Assembly: GCF_001592225.1 (NCBI RefSeq)
Contig: NZ_BCWN01000003.1
Coordinates: forward strand, 1-64,000
From: Castellaniella caeni NBRC 101664
GTDB lineage: Bacteria; Pseudomonadota; Gammaproteobacteria; Burkholderiales; Burkholderiaceae_B
Direction of reading: 5' to 3'
Length of the DNA: 64,000 nt
The notes under the pieces: generated by a model
Databases searched by the model: none
What the model was told of the DNA's origin: nothing
What the model saw: only the letters and a program-made list of their open reading frames with translations
Position numbers and translations under genes: made by a program
Part shown: positions 50,665-59,113 of the stretch, piece after piece
How the letters are laid out: each line of letters opens with the position of its first letter
How positions within the stretch are numbered: position 1 is the first letter of the stretch

Positions 50665-51410
50665 CGTGCCAACACCTACCAGAGCTTCTAGGCTACGCTT
50701 GCCACTCTCTCAACGAGAATGGCAGCCTGGCCCTCATCGAAACAGCTTTCACCTTCAATGATGGTGAGGGCCTGCCCGTGTTTATCGAACGGTCCGGCCA
50801 GCAAATTCGGTTCTTCGACGACAACGAGACCGTCTTTCATTTTTTGGGCAGAGGGCTCGGAGACGACGAGGGGAAAATGAACACTCGGTTCATCAGAAAT
50901 GCGATTGAGCCTTTCGGCCTTACGTTGAATGAGCAAAACGTAATCGAAATCTGGGCGAACGAGGGTGACTCCAAAGCCGCGTTCGCCAAGTACATCAGCG
51001 GCCTTCTCGCTGTCGCGCAGCGGGAACGGGAAAGCGAAGGCACGAGCCCGGACATCAGTCTATTTGTCGAAGACGTCGCCATGCACCTCATTGCTTGGAA
51101 AGGTCGGGACCGGGTGACAACGGCCCCGCATTTCACAGGCATGTCGAAGACGGAGTACGCGCTTGACTTCATGATCGAAGGCGAAGCGGTCATCGCCATC
51201 AATCCTCACCCAATCTCGGTCGGTAGCGCTCTTAAGAAGATGGTCGACATCGCCGGTGCGCAGCCGAACATCAAATTCAGGGTCATCATCGAAGATCGGA
51301 ATGATCCCAAAGCAGCAGAGACTGAGGGCATCATTCTCACGAGCATGGCGACTGTGATGCCCATGACGCGATTGATCAAGGTATCGCACGCTACCGAGAC
51401 AGTGAACTAG
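50661..51410 (+). CDS. DUF1828/DUF1829-type protein
   Basis: The 249-aa protein has an N-terminal DUF1828-like domain (CHSLNENGSLALIETAFTFNDGEGLPVFIER in pieces, then IRFFDDNETVFHFLGRG) and a C-terminal part (about 120-245) compatible with DUF1829. Such proteins are found on plasmids, phages and islands and their function is unknown. GAGG lies 6 bases before the ATG. Translation is coupled to the upstream 153-aa gene. Low GC and the position between a deletion scar and tRNA-Leu suggest a mobile defence, stress or toxin-antitoxin-like module; that role is inference. Confidence 0.75.
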   Translation: MTCQHLPELLGYACHSLNENGSLALIETAFTFNDGEGLPVFIERSGQQIRFFDDNETVFHFLGRGLGDDEGKMNTRFIRNAIEPFGLTLNEQNVIEIWANEGDSKAAFAKYISGLLAVAQRERESEGTSPDISLFVEDVAMHLIAWKGRDRVTTAPHFTGMSKTEYALDFMIEGEAVIAINPHPISVGSALKKMVDIAGAQPNIKFRVIIEDRNDPKAAETEGIILTSMATVMPMTRLIKVSHATETVN

Positions 51411-51730
51411 TCCATCAGCAGGCGTCCAACCCGCGCCTTCACCCTCTGAAGAGGCCTCCGCACGCTGTATCTCGAGGTCGGGACGTTTTCGGAATGGCGC
51501 TTGGGCATTCTGACGCACGATAGCCGCAGCCGCTTCAATCAGCCGAACCTACCAAGCCGCTGACGCTCCTCCCTCTCCCTGGAGCCATCTTCATCAAGGG
51601 CCAAAAGATCCATGAGACGCAAAATATCCTGACCGCCCGGGGTATTTGGCCTACCAGATACTCAAACGGATACTCAAAAGCAATAGCTTCAACTGGACGA
51701 GCATCGGACGCTACTGGGCCCACTGAATGC
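51411..51730. other. Gene debris between the DUF1828 gene and tRNA-Leu
   Basis: About 320 bases without a complete gene. On the minus strand 51539-51640 reads as a plausible C-terminus (GGQDILRLMDLLALDEDG and then EREERQRLGRFG, stop), but an in-frame stop lies shortly upstream and no start exists. It is probably the tail of a destroyed gene, left over from island turnover. Confidence 0.35.
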
Positions 51731-51763
51731 AAAAAGCCCGCAAGACTGAGCGCCTATGCGGGT
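51731..51763 (-). terminator. tRNA-Leu terminator
   Basis: Read on the minus strand, CCCGCA and TGCGGG form a stem with a 14-base loop followed by CTTTTT, 58 bases beyond the tRNA 3' end. Confidence 0.75.
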
Positions 51764-51820
51764 TTCGCTTTTTGATGCAGGAATGCATCGGACTACTTTG
51801 GACTTCTTCGTCAGAAGAAG

Positions 51821-51905
51821 TGGTGCCCAGGAGAGGACTCGAACCTCCACACCTTGCGGCACATGGACCTGAACCATGCGCGTCTACCAATTCCGCCACC
51901 TGGGC
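51821..51905 (-). tRNA. tRNA-Leu (anticodon CAG)
   Basis: An 85-base class II tRNA with acceptor GCCCAGG/CCTGGGC, D-arm GGCGGAATTGGTAGACGC, anticodon arm CATGG-TTCAGGT-CCATG, a variable arm of tRNA-Leu type, T-loop GTTCGAGTC and encoded CCA (51821-51823). Confidence 0.96.
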
Positions 51906-52013
51906 ACTGCATAACGTGTATGCTATTGTCTTCGCCAAACCGCTGCTTGTTTGTTGCTGCGTTTCAGCGAAGACAGAACTATACAATACATTTTTTTGGG
52001 ATGCAAACAGCCT

Positions 52014-54452
52014 TTGAAAAAGCGAACCAACAACGACAATAACCACGACGCTTACTCCGTGCCGACAACTACTCTACCCCCCGATTTCGACCCCCAGGTT
52101 CCCAGCCGCGAGCAGATGCTCGATACCCTGCGACACGCGGGCAAAGCGCTCTCGCTCGAAGCGCTGGCCGACGCCACCCAGGCCACCATCCCCTTGTCCA
52201 CCGGCTTCATCCGCCGGGTCAAGGCCATGGAGCGTGACGGCCAGGTGCGCTTCAACGCCCAGGGCAGGTTGCAAATCTGCAACACCACCTTCATTGCCGG
52301 CGTCGTGCAGGGCCACCGCGACGGCTACGGTTTCTTGATTCCCGACGACGGCAGCCCCGACCTGTTCCTCTCACCCCACGAAATGGCCAAGGTGCTGCAT
52401 GGCGACCGCGTGCGCGTGCGGCCCAGCGGCGAATACCGCGGGCGCCCCGAAGCCGCCATCGTCGAGGTCATCGAGCGGCGCACCGTCAAGCTGGTGGGCC
52501 GGTTCCTGAAAGAGCACGGCGCCTTCGTGGTAGCCCCCGAAGACCAGCGCATCAAGCACGACATCCTGATCCCCGCGCAGGACGCGGGCGGCGCCGAACC
52601 GGGCCAGGTGGTCACCGTACAGATCGTGCGCCAGCCCGCCAGCCACGTGCAGCCCATGGGCCGCGTCATCGAGGTGCTGGGCGAGATCGACGATCCCGGC
52701 ATGGAAATCGAGATCGCCGTGCGCAAGTTCGACGTGCCGGTCGATTTTTCCAAGGCCACGCTGCGCCAGCTGGAAGCCATCCCTGATCACGTGCGCGAGG
52801 GCGAATACGCCGGGCGCATCGACTTGCGCGACGTGCCTTTCATCACCATCGATGGTGAAGACGCCCGCGACTTCGACGACGCCGTGTTCTGCACCGCCAC
52901 CGACCTCGGCACCCCCAAGCGCGCGCGCCCCGGCTGGCGCCTGCTGGTGGCCATCGCCGACGTCAGCCACTACGTCACGCCAGGTTCGGCCCTGGACGAC
53001 GACGCCATCGAGCGCGGCACCAGCGTGTACTTTCCGCGCCGCGTCATTCCCATGCTGCCCGAAGCCCTGTCCAACGGCATCTGCTCGCTCAACCCCGAGG
53101 TCGACCGGCTGGTGATGGTGTGCGACATGATGATCCCGGCGGGCGGCACCAAGGCGGGCACCGTCGTGGCCTACCAGTTCTACGAAGCCGTTATCCACTC
53201 GCACGCCCGCACGACCTACACCGACATCTGGGCGGCGCTGCAACAGCCCACCGGGCCCGCCGCGCAAAACCTGGGCGCGCTCTATCCCCACGTACAGACT
53301 GCCTACGAGCTTTTCCAGGCCTTCGAACAGGCGCGGCGCAAACGGGGCGCCATCGATTTCGACACGGTCGAAACCCGCATCGTCTGCAACCCGCTGGGAC
53401 GCATCGAGCGCATCGAGCCCTACACGCGCAACGACGCGCACAAGCTCATCGAAGAATGCATGCTGGCCGCCAACACCTGCGCGGCCGAGTTCATCGTGCG
53501 CAACAAGCGCCAGGCGCTGTTCCGCGTGCACGACGGCCCCACACCGCAAAAGCTGCAGGCTCTGCGCGAGGCGCTGCGCCACCTGGGGCTCACGCTCGGC
53601 GGCGGCGACGACCCGCAAACCAGCGACTACGCCAAGCTCATCCAGGAAAGCCGGGGGCGGCCCGATTTCGACAGCATCCAGACCATGTGCCTGCGCTCGA
53701 TGCAGCAGGCCATCTACAGCCCCGAACAGACCGGCCACTTCGGCCTGTCCTACGAACACTACGCGCACTTCACCTCGCCCATCCGCCGCTATCCCGACCT
53801 GCTGGTGCACCGCGTCATCCGCAGCATCCTGCACAAGAAGCGCTACCAGCCGCCCGTGCTGCCGGGCCAGGCCACTGATCCCGGCCTGCCCGCCAAAATC
53901 CACGAACAAGACGCCTGGGACGCGCTGGGCGCCCTGCTGTCGGCGCGCGAACGGCGCGCCGACGACGCCTCGCGCGACGTCGAGGCCTGGCTGAAATGCT
54001 GGTTCGTGCGTGAACACGTGGGCGAAGTGTTCAGCGGGCACATCACCGGGGTCACCAGCTTCGGGGTTTTCGTCACGCTCGATACGCTCTACGTCGAAGG
54101 CCTGGTGCACATCTCCGAGCTGGGCAGCGACTACTTCCAGTACAACGACGCGCTCAACGAACTGCGCGGCGAGCGCACCGGCCTGCGCTACCAGTTGGGC
54201 GATGCCCTGCAGGTGCAGGTCTCGCGTGTCGATCTCGAAGCGCGGCGCATCGATTTCCGCCCGGTACGCGGCGAAGACTTCAAATCGCTGCAAGCCGAGA
54301 TCCAGGGCGAGCCGCACGACGCCGGCGCCCGCCCCCGCAAGAAGGCGGCCGGCACCAAACCCGCCGCCCTGCGAGGCACCACGTCGCGCCAGCGGCGGGC
54401 GCAAGCCAAGCGGGACAGCCGCCAGGAAACCCCACACAAGAAACGCTCTTGA
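52014..54452 (+). CDS. rnr: Ribonuclease R
   Basis: A processive 3'-5' exoribonuclease of the RNB family for structured RNA and quality control. The 812-aa protein has an N-terminal helix-turn-helix ([23 protein letters not shown]), cold-shock domains (about 85-240), the RNB catalytic domain with [16 protein letters not shown] (Asp cluster for Mg) and [18 protein letters not shown], a C-terminal S1 domain ([17 protein letters not shown]) and a basic tail. The start is uncertain: TTG 52014 lies just after an AT-rich TACAAT -10 element (51982-51987) with GGGA upstream; GTG 52059 is another option. Confidence 0.93.
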   Translation: MKKRTNNDNNHDAYSVPTTTLPPDFDPQVPSREQMLDTLRHAGKALSLEALADATQATIPLSTGFIRRVKAMERDGQVRFNAQGRLQICNTTFIAGVVQGHRDGYGFLIPDDGSPDLFLSPHEMAKVLHGDRVRVRPSGEYRGRPEAAIVEVIERRTVKLVGRFLKEHGAFVVAPEDQRIKHDILIPAQDAGGAEPGQVVTVQIVRQPASHVQPMGRVIEVLGEIDDPGMEIEIAVRKFDVPVDFSKATLRQLEAIPDHVREGEYAGRIDLRDVPFITIDGEDARDFDDAVFCTATDLGTPKRARPGWRLLVAIADVSHYVTPGSALDDDAIERGTSVYFPRRVIPMLPEALSNGICSLNPEVDRLVMVCDMMIPAGGTKAGTVVAYQFYEAVIHSHARTTYTDIWAALQQPTGPAAQNLGALYPHVQTAYELFQAFEQARRKRGAIDFDTVETRIVCNPLGRIERIEPYTRNDAHKLIEECMLAANTCAAEFIVRNKRQALFRVHDGPTPQKLQALREALRHLGLTLGGGDDPQTSDYAKLIQESRGRPDFDSIQTMCLRSMQQAIYSPEQTGHFGLSYEHYAHFTSPIRRYPDLLVHRVIRSILHKKRYQPPVLPGQATDPGLPAKIHEQDAWDALGALLSARERRADDASRDVEAWLKCWFVREHVGEVFSGHITGVTSFGVFVTLDTLYVEGLVHISELGSDYFQYNDALNELRGERTGLRYQLGDALQVQVSRVDLEARRIDFRPVRGEDFKSLQAEIQGEPHDAGARPRKKAAGTKPAALRGTTSRQRRAQAKRDSRQETPHKKRS

Positions 54453-54525
54453 CAGGCCTGCCTGGTCAATGCGCGCACTGACCAGGCAGAGCACGCGCCC
54501 CACAGTTACTTTTCAGCAGAACCAC

Positions 54526-55281
54526 ATGTCATCCCAACAAATCCTGGCGGGCTTTCACGCCGTGCAAGCCCGCCTGCGCCACGCGCCCGATTCGATTCGC
54601 GACGCCTACCTCGACACCACACGCCAGGACGCCCGCATGCAACGCTGCATCCAGCAGCTGGAAGCGGCCCAGGTACGCTGGCACGCCGCCGACGCCGCAC
54701 GGCTGGATGGCCTGGCACGCGGCGTACGCCACCAGGGCATCGTGGCCCTGGCCAGCGCCCGGCCCCTGGCCATCACGGTGGACGAGGTGCTCGACACCCT
54801 CGAAGACCGGCAAGAGCCCGCCCTGCTGCTGGTGCTTGACGGCGTGACCGACCCGCACAACCTGGGCGCCTGCCTGCGCACGGCGGACGCCGCGGGCGTG
54901 CACGCCGTCATCGCTCCCAAGGATCGCGCCGTCGGCCTGAACACCACCGTGCAACGCGTGGCCTGCGGCGCCGCCGACACCGTCCCCTATCTGATGGTCA
55001 CCAACCTCGCCCGCACCCTGCGTGCCCTGCGCGAACGCGACGTGTGGCTGGTGGGCACCGACGACCAGGCCAGCCACGGCCTGCACCAGGTGGATGCCCG
55101 GCGCCCCATGGCCTGGGTGATGGGCGCCGAAGGCGAAGGCATGCGCCGCCTCACCCGCGAGACCTGCGACGAACTGGTATCCATCCCCATGCGGGGATCG
55201 GTGGAAAGTCTCAATGTCAGCGTCGCCAGCGCCGTGTGCCTGTACGAAACCGTGCGGCAACGCCTGGTGCCCGCCTCATAG
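54526..55281 (+). CDS. rlmB: 23S rRNA (guanosine-2'-O-)-methyltransferase RlmB
   Basis: A SPOUT-class enzyme that methylates the ribose of G2251 in 23S rRNA. The 251-aa protein has the L30e-like substrate-binding N-terminal domain (1-85) and the knotted catalytic domain with [41 protein letters not shown] and [18 protein letters not shown], the three SPOUT motifs. It follows rnr by 73 bases, a conserved pairing. Confidence 0.95.
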   Translation: MSSQQILAGFHAVQARLRHAPDSIRDAYLDTTRQDARMQRCIQQLEAAQVRWHAADAARLDGLARGVRHQGIVALASARPLAITVDEVLDTLEDRQEPALLLVLDGVTDPHNLGACLRTADAAGVHAVIAPKDRAVGLNTTVQRVACGAADTVPYLMVTNLARTLRALRERDVWLVGTDDQASHGLHQVDARRPMAWVMGAEGEGMRRLTRETCDELVSIPMRGSVESLNVSVASAVCLYETVRQRLVPAS

Positions 55282-55542
55282 ACCAGGCACCTCGCTGATG
55301 CGACAGCCGCTACGCATGCCACGGGCGGGTCACAGGCATCCCGGCAGACATCCGCATGTCCGACAGAATCCATCGGCATATAAAAAAACCACATAAGCAA
55401 AACAAGGTGCGACTGCCATCGCACCGACACGAAAGCGCATAATGGCTGGTTCGGGCGGCACGACCTCCCGCACTCGGCTCGCCCGGGCGCGGGCCTGCAG
55501 GCTGCCTCGCTCACTTTTTCTTTCTCGTTCATCGCGCCACTC

Positions 55543-56775
55543 ATGTCCGACTCAGGCTTCACCACTCAGACCGTCCACTTCGGCCACCGCAACGACGCCC
55601 AGCACGGCGCCGTCCACGCGGCCGTCCACCCCTCCACCGAATTCACCTACCACGACGCGCACCAGCTGGCGGCGGTCTTCCAGAACCGCCAGAAGGGCTA
55701 TACCTATGCGCGCACGGGCACGCCCACCACGGCGGCGCTCGAAGCCCAGGTGACGGCCATGGAACAAGGCAACGGCACCGTGGCCTTCGCCACCGGCATG
55801 GCGGCCCTGAACGCAGTGTTCTTCGCCCTGCTGCGCCAGGGCGACCACCTGATCGCCAGCAAATACATCTTCGGCAACACCAACAGCCTGCTGATGACGC
55901 TGGAAAACTTCGGCGTGGAACTCAGCCTGGTCGATGCCACCGACGCCGCCCAGGTGCAGGCGGCCCTGCGTCCCAACACGCGCATGGTGTTCGTCGAGAC
56001 CATCGCCAATCCGGGCACGCAGGTGGCCGATCTGCAAACCATCGGCGCCCTGTGCCAGGCGCACAAGCTGGTGTACGTGGTGGACAGCACCCTGTCCTCG
56101 CCCTATCTGCGCCGCGGGCGCGACTTCGGCGCCTCGCTGGTGGTCAATTCGCTCTCCAAGCACATCGGCGGGCACGGCAATGCCCTGGGTGGCGCCGTCA
56201 CGCAGACCGGGCTGTACGACTGGGCCGATTTCCCGCACATCTACCCGCAATACCAGAAAGACGACTCGCACACCTGGGGCCTGCTGCAGATCAAGAAAAA
56301 GGGGCTGCGCGACATGGGCGGCACCCTGTCGTCCGACGTGGCGCACCGCATCGCCGCCGGGGCGGAAACCCTGGGCCTGCGCATGAACCGCCTGTGCGGC
56401 AACGCCCTGGCGCTGGCGCAAGCGCTCGAACGGCACCCGCTCGTCGAACGCGTGCAGTACCCCGGGCTCGTCAGTCACCCCCAGCACCAGCGCGCCACCG
56501 AACTCTTCCAGGGTCTCTATGGCGGGCTGCTGGGTGTGGTACTGAAAGAACACGTGGACGTCTTCGCAGTGCTCAATCGCCTGCGGGTCGCAGCCCTGGC
56601 CACCCACCTGGGCGACAACCGCACCCTGGTGCTGCCCGCCGCCCATACCATCTACTATGAAATGGGCGCCGAGCGCCGGGCACTGATGGGCATTCCAGAC
56701 GGTTTTCTGCGGATTTCGGTCGGAATCGAAGAAGAAACCGATCTGATCAACGATTTTACGGCCGCGCTTGCCTGA
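55543..56775 (+). CDS. metZ: O-succinylhomoserine sulfhydrylase / cystathionine gamma-synthase family enzyme
   Basis: A PLP enzyme of the Cys/Met metabolism family that makes homocysteine (or cystathionine) from activated homoserine. The 410-aa protein shows YARTGTPTTAALE, SGMAA-like FATGMAALNAVF, DSTLSSPYLRR, the PLP-lysine K206 in VNSLSKHIGGHGNA, and the C-terminal RISVGIEEETDLINDF. Members of this subfamily in beta-proteobacteria are usually annotated MetZ; the exact substrate (succinyl or acetyl homoserine, sulfide or cysteine) is not decided by sequence. It stands alone. Confidence 0.85.
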   Translation: MSDSGFTTQTVHFGHRNDAQHGAVHAAVHPSTEFTYHDAHQLAAVFQNRQKGYTYARTGTPTTAALEAQVTAMEQGNGTVAFATGMAALNAVFFALLRQGDHLIASKYIFGNTNSLLMTLENFGVELSLVDATDAAQVQAALRPNTRMVFVETIANPGTQVADLQTIGALCQAHKLVYVVDSTLSSPYLRRGRDFGASLVVNSLSKHIGGHGNALGGAVTQTGLYDWADFPHIYPQYQKDDSHTWGLLQIKKKGLRDMGGTLSSDVAHRIAAGAETLGLRMNRLCGNALALAQALERHPLVERVQYPGLVSHPQHQRATELFQGLYGGLLGVVLKEHVDVFAVLNRLRVAALATHLGDNRTLVLPAAHTIYYEMGAERRALMGIPDGFLRISVGIEEETDLINDFTAALA

Positions 56776-56919
56776 CATCCACACCGCCCCCGCCGCGCCG
56801 ACACCCGCCCATGTCCGCGCGGCGGCAACCGCCGGGGCGCGCCGGGCGCGCGCGCCAGGCGACCATCTCATACTGTTTAGACAAACATCAGTAAATACGC
56901 GGGTCTTCAGCGTTTTCTC

Positions 56920-56949
56920 TTGACACTGCGCGGCATTCCCAGGCCTAAT
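56920..56949 (+). promoter_or_regulatory. Possible hupB promoter
   Basis: A perfect -35 box TTGACA (56920-56925) is followed after 18 bases by CCTAAT (56944-56949). It predicts a leader of about 115 bases before the HU gene. The 296-base gap 56776-57071 contains no gene. Confidence 0.5.
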
Positions 56950-57071
56950 ACGCCTTAGCCATCGACTTGGGCGCGGGCAGCATCTGCCAGTCGGTCGGCC
57001 AACCGGACACATCCATCAAATATGCCGCCGGGCCCCCAGCGGCTGACAATAAACATCAAGGGTTTCTTCAA

Positions 57072-57344
57072 ATGAACAAAACCGAGCTGATCGAGCATAT
57101 TTCCTCCAAAACCGATCTGTCCAAGGCGGACGTGGGCCGTGCCCTCGAAGCCTTCATCGGCGCGGTGAAGACCACCCTCAAAAAGAAGGGTTCCGTCACC
57201 TTGGTAGGCTTTGGCACCTTCGCCGTCTCCGAACGCGCCGCCCGCACGGGCCGCAATCCGCGCACCGGTGAAGAGATCAAGATCAAGAAGGCGCGCGTGC
57301 CCAAGTTCCGTCCGGGCAAGGCACTCAAAGACGCCGTCAACTGA
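57072..57344 (+). CDS. hupB: DNA-binding protein HU
   Basis: A 90-aa histone-like protein that bends and compacts DNA. It has the HU signature from [21 protein letters not shown] to [19 protein letters not shown], with the proline-tipped beta-arm RNPRTGE. It begins [10 protein letters not shown], typical of HU rather than IHF. AAGGG lies about 9 bases before the ATG. Confidence 0.95.
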   Translation: MNKTELIEHISSKTDLSKADVGRALEAFIGAVKTTLKKKGSVTLVGFGTFAVSERAARTGRNPRTGEEIKIKKARVPKFRPGKALKDAVN

Positions 57345-57411
57345 TCGCCGCCGCCCGGCACCAGCGCGGCACCGCCCACGCGGGCCAGGCAGGGCGACGG
57401 GCGCACGCCGC

Positions 57412-57446
57412 AAAGGCCGCTTTCCAGGCGGCCTTTCGCGTTTCTG
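57412..57446 (+). terminator. hupB terminator
   Basis: A 9-bp stem (AAAGGCCGC / GCGGCCTTT, loop TTTCCAG) followed by CGCGTTTCTG, 67 bases after the HU stop. The T-run is interrupted, so it may be of moderate strength. Confidence 0.6.
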
Positions 57447-57539
57447 TCACAACGCACTTCGACGCACGCCTCCCGGCAACACCCGCCCCGCCGCCACGCG
57501 GCCCGATCACGCCCCCCGGCACCAGCGGCCGGATCGCAT

Positions 57540-57569
57540 TTGCCCACAGCCAGGATGCCCCTATATAAT
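57540..57569 (+). promoter_or_regulatory. tRNA-Val promoter
   Basis: TTGCCC (57540-57545) and a perfect TATAAT (57564-57569) with an 18-base spacer lie 36 bases upstream of the tRNA. Confidence 0.75.
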
Positions 57570-57605
57570 CCTCGCCTGTTTGCCTGATTCAGCAGTGCAA
57601 CGTCC

Positions 57606-57681
57606 GGGTGCTTAGCTCAGTTGGTAGAGCGGCGCCTTTACACGGCGTAGGTCGGGGGTTCGAGCCCCTCAGCACCCACCA
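57606..57681 (+). tRNA. tRNA-Val (anticodon TAC), used as an island insertion site
   Basis: A complete 76-base cloverleaf: acceptor GGGTGCT/AGCACCC, D-loop AGTTGGTA, anticodon arm GCGCC-TTTACAC-GGCGT, T-loop GTTCGAGCC, discriminator A and encoded CCA. Its last 34 bases are repeated at 59051-59084. Confidence 0.96.
57648..57681 (+). other. attL of the relic island (3' end of tRNA-Val)
   Basis: The last 34 bases of tRNA-Val, starting at TAGG, are present again at 59051-59084 with one mismatch. This is the usual signature of tyrosine-recombinase integration that rebuilds the tRNA. Confidence 0.85.
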
Positions 57682-57700
57682 AATTTTTACCCGGAACATC

Positions 57701-57733
57701 AAGCACTTAGGCTAATTGCCCTAGGTGCTTTTT
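57701..57733 (+). terminator. Terminator after tRNA-Val
   Basis: An 11-bp stem (AAGCACTTAGG / CCTAGGTGCTT, one G-U type pair) with an 8-base loop and five Ts. It lies inside the island, 20 bases past attL. Confidence 0.8.
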
Positions 57734-57768
57734 GTTGTGTGGAGCCCAGAAATCGCTGAAAGCACGGT

Positions 57769-57806
57769 TTTTGGGACAAATTTGGGACAGTTAGCTTGTC
57801 CCAAAA
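57769..57806. repeat. Inverted repeat with three GGGACA-type motifs beside attL
   Basis: TTTTGGGACAA (57769-57779) pairs with TTGTCCCAAAA (57796-57806), and a third copy, TTTGGGACAG, lies between them (57781-57790). Copies of a short motif near attL could be arm-type sites for the lost integrase; this is inference. Confidence 0.6.
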
Positions 57807-58197
57807 CGCACTGATGGGAACCGTTGCTGCCCATCCCGACGCAGACCAGCGCTGGATCACGATTGCCCGCGCCGAACTGCAGCAGGGCTTCGGCGCATCG
57901 ACGGTCAACAAGTGCTTCAAAAATACCATCGCCACCTCCCCCTACATGCGTTGTTCGCTGCCAAAGAACGCCGACCTTTCCAAGTGGGACTGGGAATGCG
58001 GTGCGATCAGCCAAGAAAAAGCTGACGGCATGTTCGTCAACATCAACAACGAGGCGGGCGGTGCCTCTTTGACTTCTCGCCAAAGCACGCCTATCCCGCT
58101 GGACGCCATCACTGATCTGGCATACCTGCTTGTGCCCATGGTTCGCGCACTCGCTGTGAAGAGGCCCCAAGGATTCGGACGGAGGCGTAAGCTCTGA
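57796..58197 (+). CDS. Orphan hypothetical protein of the relic island
   Basis: A 133-aa reading frame whose product I do not recognise. It has a mixed composition quite unlike a GC-rich random frame (ARAELQQGFGASTVNKCFKN, SKWDWECGAISQEKADGMF, a hydrophobic segment ITDLAYLLVPMVRAL) and may be the remaining part of an island gene. Its last four codons extend into the left inverted repeat of the IS relic, so the natural C-terminus was cut by the insertion. The start codon (within the repeat region) is uncertain. Confidence 0.45.
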   Translation: MSQNALMGTVAAHPDADQRWITIARAELQQGFGASTVNKCFKNTIATSPYMRCSLPKNADLSKWDWECGAISQEKADGMFVNINNEAGGASLTSRQSTPIPLDAITDLAYLLVPMVRALAVKRPQGFGRRRKL

Positions 58198-58214
58198 TCA
58201 TTGAGGACAAGATA

Positions 58215-58520
58215 ATGAGTCAGAAACGCAAACAGTACAGCGCCGAGTTCAAGGCGAAGGTGGCCATGCAGGCGCTGCGTGAAGAGCTGACAGTGGTGCA
58301 GCTCGCCCAGAAGTATGGCATCCACCCGACGATGATCAGCTACTGGAAGAAACAACTTGCCGAGCACGCCGCCGAGATCTTCGCGCACGGCACACGGCAC
58401 GACGACTCGGCGCAGACCATCGCTGAGCTCTACCGTCAGATTGGACAGCTGAAGGTGGAGAACGATTTTTTGGCCAGCAGGCCCGGCATCATTCCCTTTG
58501 CGAGAGGCGCAACCACCTGA
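58215..58520 (+). pseudogene. IS3-family OrfA, C-terminally altered
   Basis: The first 85-90 residues are a normal IS3 OrfA: a helix-turn-helix (KRKQYSAEFKAKVAMQALRE and VVQLAQKYGIHPTMISYWKKQL) followed by a leucine-zipper-like helix (IAELYRQIGQLKVENDFL). After FLAS the frame runs into foreign codons (RPGIIPF) because of the first internal deletion, so the normal overlap and frameshift into orfB is lost. Confidence 0.8.
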
Positions 58521-58985
58521 ACCGGCAGGGCCATGCCGTCAACCGCAAGCGCGTGCAGCGCCTCATTCGACTGGGCGACGCGCAAAGTGCTGTCGTGGCG
58601 TGTCTCGAACACCATGGATACGTCGTTTTGCGTAGAGGCTCTCGAGGGGGCGCTACAGCGCTATGGCACGCCGAAAATCTTCAACACGGATCAGGGCTCG
58701 CAGTTCACCAGTGACGAGCTCATGGGCGTTCTCAAAGACCACGGGGTGAGAATCAGCATGGATGGGCGGCGGCGCTGCTATGACAACATCTTCGTGGAGC
58801 GGCTCTGGCACTCGGTAAAATACGAATGCGTCTACCTGAACGCCTTCGAGGATGGACGGGAATTGCGCCGCGCACTCTTGACCTATTTCGACTGGTACAA
58901 CAAGGAGCGCCCGCACAAAGCGCTGGACAGAAAAAGCCCAGATGATGTGTATTTTCCCGGTGGGCAGAATCTGTTGGCAGCCTGA
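58506..58985 (+). pseudogene. IS3-family OrfB (DDE transposase) with internal deletions
   Basis: Two pieces of one transposase remain. Bases 58506-58566 encode RRNHLNRQGHAVNRKRVQRL, part of the N-terminal HTH_21 region. From about 58562 a shifted frame encodes DWATRKVLSWRVSNTMD and then the catalytic core's second half (FNTDQGSQFTS with an active-site Asp, YDNIFVERLWHSVKYE with the Glu). The segment with the first catalytic Asp is missing between the pieces. Confidence 0.8.
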
Positions 58986-59050
58986 GCTAGAAACCACGGA
59001 TCAGAGCTTACGAACCCTTTCAGGTTGCCTGATGAAAGGGGGCCGCTTCA

Positions 59051-59084
59051 TAGGCCGGGGGTTCGAGCCCCTCAGCACCCACCA
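59051..59084 (+). other. attR of the relic island (duplicate tRNA-Val 3' end)
   Basis: 33 of 34 bases equal the 3' end of tRNA-Val at 57648-57681. It is not a second tRNA, since no 5' half precedes it. It marks the right end of a 1.4-kb island, 29 bases before selU. Confidence 0.85.
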
Positions 59085-59113
59085 TCCCGGATGGCCGATT
59101 TACAATCCCCTGC

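Larger units (their letters stand above)
58186..59012 (+). mobile_element. Internally deleted IS3-family insertion sequence
   Basis: Perfect 14-bp terminal inverted repeats CGTAAGCTCTGATC (58186-58199) and its complement (58999-59012) bound 827 bases, well short of the 1.2-1.3 kb of a complete IS3-family element. Inside are orfA and a DDE-transposase orfB with two internal deletions. I see no clear target duplication at its ends. It cannot move by itself. Confidence 0.88.

Noticed and set aside
51535-51732. Minus-strand ORF of 65 codons between the DUF1828 gene and tRNA-Leu
   Set aside because: The frame lacks family features. A different frame in the same DNA looks more like a real C-terminus, which suggests debris rather than a gene.
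59051-59084. Second tRNA-Val gene
   Set aside because: Only the T-arm and acceptor 3' strand are present, without D-arm, anticodon or 5' acceptor strand. It is an attachment-site duplication.
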